5,338 nt of DNA from Pseudomonas sp. (GTDB taxonomy: Bacteria; Pseudomonadota; Gammaproteobacteria; Pseudomonadales; Pseudomonadaceae): the NCBI GenBank assembly GCA_003527165.1, contig DPSI01000240.1:633-5970 (forward strand), given 5' to 3'. A model generated the notes under the pieces. It saw only the letters and a program-made list of their open reading frames with translations. It was not told the origin of the DNA and made no database searches. Positions 1 through 5,338 of the stretch are shown here, piece after piece. The position numbers were made by a program, and so were the translations under genes. Each line of letters begins with the position of its first letter. Positions within the stretch are counted from its first letter, which is position 1.

Positions 1-1384
1 TGTGCTGGTCATCTGTGCCCACGCCGAGACCGCACTGGACCTGGAAGACGCACTGCGCGTGCGCTCCGGCATTCCGGCCACCGTGTTTCACGAAGGCATG
101 AGCATCCTCGAGCGCGACCGCGCCGCAGCCTACTTCGCCGACGAAGAGTTCGGTGCACAGGTGCTGATCTGCTCCGAGATCGGCAGCGAAGGCCGCAACT
201 TCCAGTTCGCCCATCATCTGGTGCTGTTCGATCTGCCGGCGCACCCGGACTTGCTGGAGCAGCGTATTGGCCGTCTCGACCGGATCGGCCAGGCGCATGT
301 CATTCAGCTGCACGTGCCGTACCTGGAAACCAGCCCGCAGGAACGTCTGTTCAAGTGGTATCACGAGGCGCTGAACGCCTTCCTCAACACCTGCCCCACC
401 GGCAACGCGTTGCAGCATCAGTTCGGGCCACGGCTGCTGAATCAGCTGGAAGAAGGCGACGACGACGAGTTCCAGACGCTCATCGAAGAAGCCCGCGCCG
501 AACGCGAGCGACTGGAAGCCGACCTGCATGCCGGCCGCGACCGACTGCTGGAACTCAACTCCGGCGGCGGTGAACAGGGCAAGGCGCTGGTCGAAGCCAT
601 CGAGGAGCAGGACGACCAATTCGCCCTGCCGATCTACATGGAAGAGCTGTTCGACGCCTTCGGCATCGACAGCGAAGACCATTCGGAAAACGCACTGATT
701 CTGCGTCCCAGCGAAAAGATGCTCGACGCCAGCTTCCCGCTCGGCGACGACGAAGCGGTAACCATCACCTACGACCGCGAGCAAGCGCTGGCCCGCGAAG
801 ACATGCAGTTCCTCACCTGGGAACACCCCATGGTGCAGGGCGGTATGGACCTGGTGCTGTCCGGCTCCATGGGCAACACCGCGGTGGCGCTGATCAAGAA
901 CAAGGCGCTCAAGCCCGGCACCGTGCTGCTGGAACTGCTCTATGTCAGCGAAGTGGTGGCGCCTCGTGCGCTGCAGCTCAACCGCTTCCTGCCGCCGCTG
1001 GCGCTGCGCTGTCTGCTGGATTCGAACGGCAACGATCTGGCACCGAAGGTGGCCTTCGAAACCCTCACCGACCAGCTGGAAAGCGTACCGCGTGCCAGCG
1101 CCAACAAGTTCGTCCAGGCCCAGCGCGATGTGCTCGCCGCGCAGATCGCCGACGCCGAAGCCAAGGTTGCACCGCGCCATGCCGAACGCGTTGCCGAAGC
1201 GCAGCGCCGCCTGAAGGCCAGCCTCGATGAGGAACTGGCACGTCTGACGGCGCTGCAAGCGGTCAACCCGAGCGTGCGTGACAGCGAGATCGAAGCTGTG
1301 CGCAAGCAGCGTGAAGAGGGCCTGGCGATGCTGGAGAAAGCCGCGCTGCGCCTGGAGGCGATTCGGGTGCTGGTCGCGGGTTGA
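1..1384 (+). CDS. rapA: RNA polymerase-associated ATPase RapA (HepA), C-terminal half, 5' end outside window
   Basis: RapA is a Swi2/Snf2-type ATPase that binds RNA polymerase and promotes its recycling from stalled or post-termination complexes in the cytoplasm. The frame is already open at base 1; the first full codon, GTG at 2-4, is an internal valine, not a start. The visible 460 residues are roughly half of the usual 950-970. They begin in the second RecA-like lobe: [18 protein letters not shown] (residues 28-45), motif [13 protein letters not shown] (57-68) and motif [13 protein letters not shown] (87-97), with the arginines expected for ATP hydrolysis. The RapA-specific C-terminal region follows, including [39 protein letters not shown] and LQLNRFLPP, all closely matching my recollection of E. 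coli RapA. The C-terminal ~90 residues are charged and Ala/Glu/Arg-rich and probably helical. It ends in TGA, and I see no frameshift. The Walker A and DExH motifs lie upstream of the window. The gene converges on lhr, with 240 bp between stop codons. Confidence 0.96.
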   Translation, partial: VLVICAHAETALDLEDALRVRSGIPATVFHEGMSILERDRAAAYFADEEFGAQVLICSEIGSEGRNFQFAHHLVLFDLPAHPDLLEQRIGRLDRIGQAHVIQLHVPYLETSPQERLFKWYHEALNAFLNTCPTGNALQHQFGPRLLNQLEEGDDDEFQTLIEEARAERERLEADLHAGRDRLLELNSGGGEQGKALVEAIEEQDDQFALPIYMEELFDAFGIDSEDHSENALILRPSEKMLDASFPLGDDEAVTITYDREQALAREDMQFLTWEHPMVQGGMDLVLSGSMGNTAVALIKNKALKPGTVLLELLYVSEVVAPRALQLNRFLPPLALRCLLDSNGNDLAPKVAFETLTDQLESVPRASANKFVQAQRDVLAAQIADAEAKVAPRHAERVAEAQRRLKASLDEELARLTALQAVNPSVRDSEIEAVRKQREEGLAMLEKAALRLEAIRVLVAG

Positions 1385-1436
1385 CTGGCCGACGGGCTCG
1401 GAGGGGCAGGCCTTCGGCGTTGGGCTGGAGGCTGAG

Positions 1437-1454
1437 AGCTTCAAGCTTCAAGCT
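1437..1454. repeat. 7 bp tandem repeat (GCTTCAA), left outer arm of the intergenic structure
   Basis: AGCTTCAAGCTTCAAGCT is about 2.5 copies of a 7 bp unit. Its AGCTTCAAG segment (1437-1445, and again at 1444-1452) is the exact reverse complement of CTTGAAGCT at 1593-1601, on the far side of the intergenic REP pair. It lies 53 bp after the rapA stop codon. Similar GCTTCAAGC strings occur between genes in some Pseudomonas genomes as far as I recall; the role is unknown. Confidence 0.6.
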
Positions 1455-1493
1455 CACATCAGACCTTACCGCCTCACATCGGCTCCACCCCGC

Positions 1494-1572
1494 TTCGCCC
1501 CGAGGGCGGGCCTCCCACAAAAAGCAGCCGGTGCGCATACCGCTCCAAGTGGGAGGCGCGACCCGCGGCGAA
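1494..1572. repeat. Inverted pair of REP-like elements (GTGGGAGGC class) between convergent genes
   Basis: Two related units face each other. The left unit (1494-1518) reads on the minus strand as GTGGGAGGC followed by CCGCCCTCGGGGCGAA. The right unit (1549-1572) reads on the plus strand as GTGGGAGGC followed by GCGACCCGCGGCGAA. Nine bases are perfectly complementary between the inner arms (GCCTCCCAC 1510-1518 with GTGGGAGGC 1549-1557), and TTCGCC (1494-1499) pairs with GGCGAA (1567-1572) at the outer ends. Each unit also has its own small hairpin: CGCCC-CGA-GGGCG at 1496-1508 and CGCG-ACC-CGCG at 1557-1567. The 30 nt spacer holds a weaker hairpin around 1526-1544. GTGGG/GTAGG head plus imperfect palindrome plus CGAA tail is the layout of Pseudomonas REP sequences, which are mobilised by RAYT transposases elsewhere in the genome. 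The placement suggests a transcript 3'-end stabiliser or two-way terminator, but no U-tract is present. Confidence 0.7.
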
Positions 1573-1592
1573 TGCAGGCCACAGGACTGCCT

Positions 1593-1601
1593 CTTGAAGC
1601 T
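1593..1601. repeat. Right outer arm, inverted relative to 1437-1445
   Basis: CTTGAAGCT is the exact reverse complement of AGCTTCAAG at 1437-1445 and 1444-1452. Together with those copies it brackets the REP-like pair, so the whole stretch of about 165 bp is an imperfect nested palindrome. Nine bases is short, so chance is not excluded, but the symmetrical placement around the REP pair supports a real composite repeat. Confidence 0.45.
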
Positions 1602-1624
1602 AGCGACTTGACGCTTCCCATACG

Positions 1625-4600
1625 CTAGCGCCGCGCCACTGCCAGCAGTTGCCGCGCCTTACGCTGATCGTCCTCGTCCAGTTCCGCCAACAGTTCCGGT
1701 TTGCCGGCGATCAGCAATGCCAGCGGCACACCGTCGCGATAGAGGATACGGTTGCCTGCGACCGCCGGCACGCGCTCGCCCGGCAGCAGGGTGCCGACCT
1801 GATTCAACGGATCGACCGCCGAGACGGCGATCATCTCCCCTGTATGCGGTCGTTTGCGCACCTCGCGCAGCAGGCCCACCGCCTCCGGCAGGGCGAACTG
1901 TTCGCCCGGCACACCCGCGACGAAGCGACCGCCGCGAATGTCCCCGCGCGCTTCGAGGCGATGATAGACGCGCAGCAGCTCACGCCAGGGCGGCAGCCAG
2001 TCCGCCTCCCGGTTGAGCAGGCGCCAGAACACCACGCCGTACCGGCGCAGCAGCGTCATTGCGATGTGTTCCAACGCTTGCGGGGCGAGCGTTGGCCGGC
2101 GCGGCGGGTCTGTTTCAGCCGGTACCGTCGACCCCTTGCGCACCAGGGCCCAGCGCCCCGCATCGGCCATGCCGCCGATGAAGGCGCCGCCTCGGCTCTG
2201 ACGACTGTTGCGCGAACGCTTGGCGGCAGGCGCGAGCAAGGCGCGTAGCCCGGCGAAGCTGTCGGCATTAACCAGCCCGACCGCGACCAGCTCGCCGAGC
2301 GCATCTTCCAGTTCACTGCGCAGCATCCGCGCGTCCTGCTGCAACTCGTCGAAAAACAAGGCGCCCTGCCCTTGCAACGTCCCGAATACCCGCTGCGCCC
2401 GCGATGACAGCTCCGGCTGCGATGCATCGCTCGCCAGATCGTACCAGGCCGCCAGCTGCCGACGCGGGAGCAACACGATGGGCGTGCCGCGCACCGGCCC
2501 GCTGCTGGCCTTGATGCGCCCCGCCAGGCGCGTCCAGACAATGCGCCCAGAGCGGCAGAGTTCGTCTAGCCAGGTGCCGCCGTAGTCCTTCAAACGGGCA
2601 GGCAGCAGGGCGCTTTCCCAGGCTCCGGCGGCGGCCTGGAAGCCTTCAAGTTGCTCGACCACTGTGCCGAGCGCATCGCGGCCCTGCATCCGTGTCGCCT
2701 CGGACAGGTGCTGCCAGTCGAACAGGAATCGCATGAAATCCGCGCGCTCCACCGGCTCTATCTCGCGGCGCAGGCGTTTGACCGTATAACGGTGGATGCG
2801 CGCCAGGAGATGCCGCTCGCACCATTCGTCTTCACTTGCGCCGGCTGTGAAACGGCCGCGCATCACGTAGCCTTCCGATTCCAGACGGGTCAGTGCCAGG
2901 GCAATGGCGGACGCCGGCAATGCCAGTGGTCGGGCGATCAGCGGAACAGGCAAGGGGCCAAAGCCGGTCAGGCGAGCACGAATCAGCTCGACCAAGGCAT
3001 CATCCTCGCTCGACTGCTGATCGAAGCCGGGCAGCGGCGCCAGCGTCGGCTCGCAACGGGCGTTGGGGTAGATCGACTGCAACAGACTCAGACGTTCGAT
3101 GGGCAACCAGAGCGCGCGGTCCTGGGCGACCTGCATCCGTGTCGCCCGACCGCCACGGGCCAGTTCGCTCAGCCAGGCGGACCACTGCGGGTCGGCCTGC
3201 ACTTCGACCTCGGCCATACAGCCCAGTCCCATCAGCGCCTCGTGCAACTCGTCCGGATTGCGTGCCTGGGGCCACGCCTCCTCGCCCACCGCCTCGATCG
3301 CGGCGGCATCCAGCGCGCCGAGATCATCGCTGGACTCTGGATCGGTCCAGCGCCGATTGAGCACCGCCTGGGTCCGGCGTTCTTCCAGCGGCGCATCATC
3401 GAGGAAGGCATAAGGCCGCGCGCCGAGCACCTCCATCGCCAGCGGTGAAGGCGCCGGCAGGTCCCGGGCCAGCAGTTTGATCTCGCCTGCCTCGATGCGT
3501 CGCAGCAGCGCCAGCCAGCCTTCGCTGTCCATGGCCTCGTGCAGGCAGTCATCCAAGGTCTGCGCCACCAGTGGGTGCTCGGGAATCTCGCGCTCGCCGA
3601 CGATGTTTTCCAGGCAAGCGACCTGGTCGGGAAAGACGGTGGCGAGCAGGTCTTCGCTCTTCATCCGCTGCAGCTGGGGTGCCACCTTGCGCCCACCGGC
3701 CATGCGTGGCAGCGCCAATGCGGTGGTCGCGTTCCAGCGCCAGCGCACGCCGAACAGCGGCGCATCGAGCAACGCCTGGATCAGTACCGCCTCGGCGCTA
3801 TTGGAATGCAGATAGCGCCAGACTTCTTCGAGGGGGAAGCTGTGGCTGGTGGAGAGCGAAAAGATGATCGCGTCCTCGGTCGCTGCCGCTTGAAGCTCGA
3901 AGTTGAAGGTCCGGCAGAAACGCTTGCGCAGCGCCAGGCCCCAGGCACGGTTGATCCGGCTGCCATAGGGCGAATGGATGACCAGTTGGGTGCCGCCCGA
4001 CTCATCGAAGAAGCGCTCCATGATCAGGCGCTGCTGCGTCGGCAGCGCGCCCAGGGCGGCACGCGCACGGGCCAGGTATTCAACGATTTGCCGGGCGGCG
4101 GCTTCTGGCAGGCCGAGGATATCTGTGAACCAGTCGATGGCGGGTTGTAGCCTCGATGAGGTCTCAGAAGCATCGGCGACTTCCGCCCGTGTAGGAGCGA
4201 GCCTGCTCGCGAATGGCGATACCTCGGCAGCGTCAGATTCGCGAGCCAGCTCGCTCCTAAGGGCTTCTGCGTTGGCTAAGCGTCCATCTATCTCCTCACG
4301 CAATCTGGCCACGGCGGCCGACAGCTCGTCACTGCGTCCTGGCGCTTCGCCCAGCCAGAACGGGATGTTCGGCGGCTGGCCCTGGGCGTCCTCGACCCGA
4401 ACCCGCCCAGGCTCGATCCTGATGATGCGATACGCGGTATTGCCCAGCTGGAACACATCACCGGCCAGGCTTTCCACAGCGAAGTCCTCATTCACCGTAC
4501 CGATGTTGAAGCCCTGCGGCTCGAGTAGCACCGCATAGTCGGCGTTGTCGGCGATGGTCCCGCCGGAGGTCAGCGCAGTCAGGCGACTGCCGCGTCGACC

Positions 4601-5338
4601 GCGCAGGCTATGGTTGACCACGTCACGGTGCAGATAGGCACCCCGCGGGCCGTGGCGAGTGGTGTAGCCCTCGGCGAGCATCGCCAGCAGCGCTTGATAG
4701 CGCTGCTCGCTGAACGTCATATAAGGCATGGCCCGCTGGATCAGCGCCAGCAGTGCGTCTTCCTGCCATTCGCGGCAGGACACTTCGGCGATGATCTGCT
4801 GCGCCAGCACGTCCAGCGGCGCATCGGGAATCACCAGGGTATCCAGCTCGCCGCGGCGGACGCTGTCGAGCAAGGCGGCGCATTCGATCAGGTCGTCGCG
4901 CGAATTGGGGAACAGTCGCCCTTTCGAGACACCAGCGACCTGATGCCCAGCACGACCGACGCGTTGCAGGAAGGCGGAAATGGAGCGCGGCGAACCGAGC
5001 TGGCAGACCAGGTCCACATCGCCGATATCGATGCCCAGCTCCAGCGAGGCGGTGGCCACCAGCACTCGCAGCTCGCCGCGCTTGAGGCGCTGCTCGGCGT
5101 CCAATCGCTGTTCGCGCGCCAGACTTCCATGGTGCGCCGCGACCATGGCGTTGCCGAGGCGCTCACTGAGATACCGGGCGGCGCGCTCGGCCATCCGCCG
5201 CGTGTTGACGAACACTAGCGTGGTCCGGTGGTCGCCGGCCAAAGCCGCCAAGCGGTCGTAGACCAGCGCCCAGACGTCGTTGCTCATCACCGCTTCCAGG
5301 GGTACCGGCGGCACTTCCAACGCCAGGTCGCGTGCCCG
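1625..5338 (-). CDS. lhr: Large ATP-dependent helicase Lhr, full-length type with C-terminal domain; N-terminus outside window
   Basis: Lhr is a superfamily 2 helicase, a 3'-5' translocase linked to DNA repair. The frame is open to base 5338, so 1237 residues are visible, starting inside the protein ([20 protein letters not shown]); the RecA1 domain with motifs I-III is missing off the right edge. In window numbering, the RecA2 lobe has motif [11 protein letters not shown] (39-47), HHGSL (69-73), motif [11 protein letters not shown] (95-104) and motif [10 protein letters not shown] (125-132). The Lhr-type winged-helix and barrel region follows, with [13 protein letters not shown] (174-186) and the conserved block [20 protein letters not shown] (441-460) with [12 protein letters not shown]. 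The long C-terminal part has at least three winged-helix-like stretches (about 778-835, 978-1037, 1089-1150) and a terminal beta-rich segment after 1174, matching the Lhr-CTD that distinguishes full-length Lhr from the shorter Lhr-Core proteins. E. coli Lhr has 1538 residues; about 1450 is expected here. The stop is TAG. Residues about 361-383 are encoded by a REP pair. Confidence 0.95.
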   Translation of the reverse strand, partial: RARDLALEVPPVPLEAVMSNDVWALVYDRLAALAGDHRTTLVFVNTRRMAERAARYLSERLGNAMVAAHHGSLAREQRLDAEQRLKRGELRVLVATASLELGIDIGDVDLVCQLGSPRSISAFLQRVGRAGHQVAGVSKGRLFPNSRDDLIECAALLDSVRRGELDTLVIPDAPLDVLAQQIIAEVSCREWQEDALLALIQRAMPYMTFSEQRYQALLAMLAEGYTTRHGPRGAYLHRDVVNHSLRGRRGSRLTALTSGGTIADNADYAVLLEPQGFNIGTVNEDFAVESLAGDVFQLGNTAYRIIRIEPGRVRVEDAQGQPPNIPFWLGEAPGRSDELSAAVARLREEIDGRLANAEALRSELARESDAAEVSPFASRLAPTRAEVADASETSSRLQPAIDWFTDILGLPEAAARQIVEYLARARAALGALPTQQRLIMERFFDESGGTQLVIHSPYGSRINRAWGLALRKRFCRTFNFELQAAATEDAIIFSLSTSHSFPLEEVWRYLHSNSAEAVLIQALLDAPLFGVRWRWNATTALALPRMAGGRKVAPQLQRMKSEDLLATVFPDQVACLENIVGEREIPEHPLVAQTLDDCLHEAMDSEGWLALLRRIEAGEIKLLARDLPAPSPLAMEVLGARPYAFLDDAPLEERRTQAVLNRRWTDPESSDDLGALDAAAIEAVGEEAWPQARNPDELHEALMGLGCMAEVEVQADPQWSAWLSELARGGRATRMQVAQDRALWLPIERLSLLQSIYPNARCEPTLAPLPGFDQQSSEDDALVELIRARLTGFGPLPVPLIARPLALPASAIALALTRLESEGYVMRGRFTAGASEDEWCERHLLARIHRYTVKRLRREIEPVERADFMRFLFDWQHLSEATRMQGRDALGTVVEQLEGFQAAAGAWESALLPARLKDYGGTWLDELCRSGRIVWTRLAGRIKASSGPVRGTPIVLLPRRQLAAWYDLASDASQPELSSRAQRVFGTLQGQGALFFDELQQDARMLRSELEDALGELVAVGLVNADSFAGLRALLAPAAKRSRNSRQSRGGAFIGGMADAGRWALVRKGSTVPAETDPPRRPTLAPQALEHIAMTLLRRYGVVFWRLLNREADWLPPWRELLRVYHRLEARGDIRGGRFVAGVPGEQFALPEAVGLLREVRKRPHTGEMIAVSAVDPLNQVGTLLPGERVPAVAGNRILYRDGVPLALLIAGKPELLAELDEDDQRKARQLLAVARR
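4192..4259. repeat. Inverted REP pair (REPIN-like, TAGGAGCGAGC class) inside the lhr coding sequence
   Basis: Two 23 bp units lie in inverted orientation: 4192-4214 (TAGGAGCGAGC, CTG, CTCGCGAAT) and the complement of 4237-4259 (TAGGAGCGAGC, TGG, CTCGCGAAT). They match at 21 of 23 positions and differ only in the loop. Each has a perfect 6 bp hairpin GCGAGC/GCTCGC (4197-4210 and 4241-4254), and a 22 nt spacer separates them. The left copy is preceded by G, giving the typical GTAGGAG head; the right copy has T at that position. Both heads point outward, the opposite of the intergenic pair. This is the architecture of Pseudomonas REP doublets, which are normally extragenic. Here the lhr frame reads through as [23 protein letters not shown] (residues 361-383), without a stop. 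No clear target-site duplication is visible. Confidence 0.88.

Noticed and set aside
2..4. GTG at 2-4 as a start codon for rapA.
   Set aside because: It falls inside the conserved VLVICA strand of the second RecA lobe; the gene begins well upstream of the window.
1406..1425. Possible rapA terminator hairpin, GCC-TTC-GGC at 1410-1418.
   Set aside because: The stem is only 3 bp and no T-tract follows. The REP pair is a better candidate for a transcript end.
1278..1628. Open frames crossing the rapA end and the intergenic gap (1278-1628 and 1381-1611 plus; 1263-1538 minus).
   Set aside because: They run through the rapA 3' end or the REP repeats, encode low-complexity Arg/Ala/Pro-rich sequence, and have no family resemblance.
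1599..1630. Direct repeat GCTAGCG at 1599-1605 and 1624-1630, the second overlapping the lhr stop codon; considered as a target-site duplication.
   Set aside because: The copies are 25 bp apart with no mobile-element-like sequence between them, and the 7 bp motif is partly self-complementary, so chance is sufficient.
1649..2248. 199-codon open frame on the plus strand opposite lhr, and several similar long frames (2651-3448, 3539-4150, 4610-5218).
   Set aside because: Each lies antisense to well-conserved Lhr coding sequence, has a composition typical of high-GC shadow frames, and shows no recognisable domain.
5318..5320. TTG at 5320-5318 as a start codon for lhr.
   Set aside because: The frame continues open to the window edge, and the protein would lack the RecA1 ATP-binding domain; this is an internal leucine.

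Overview
This is a GC-rich, gene-dense chromosomal window of the kind found in Pseudomonas or its close relatives. Three things point there: the RapA and Lhr sequences, the strongly G/C-ending codon use, and two pairs of inverted REP-type repeats. One of these carries the (G)TAGGAGCGAGC...GCTCGCGAA core familiar from pseudomonads. The tandem GCTTCAA motif downstream of rapA may hint at the stutzeri branch, but I hold that only weakly.

Layout: two large genes converge. On the left, plus strand, is the C-terminal half of rapA, the Swi2/Snf2-family RNA polymerase recycling ATPase; it enters the window already in progress and ends at 1384. On the right, minus strand, is most of lhr, the large helicase-related protein of nucleic acid repair; its N-terminal RecA1 domain lies beyond the right edge and it ends at 1625. 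Both gene starts are outside the window, so no promoter or ribosome binding site can be assigned.

The 240 bp between the two stop codons contains no convincing gene. It is filled by a nested inverted-repeat structure: a short tandem GCTTCAA repeat, two inverted GTGGGAGGC-type REP units, and an outer 9 bp inverted arm. It could act as a two-way transcription barrier between the convergent genes, but there is no canonical U-tract terminator.

The most notable signal is a second inverted REP pair of a different sequence class (4192-4259). It lies inside lhr, and its reading frame stays open. It encodes about 23 residues of a Ser/Ala/Glu-rich linker between conserved Lhr blocks, so a repeat that is normally extragenic appears to have been accommodated as protein-coding sequence. 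I see no phage, plasmid, CRISPR, defence or biosynthetic system here; apart from the repeats this is ordinary core-genome sequence.
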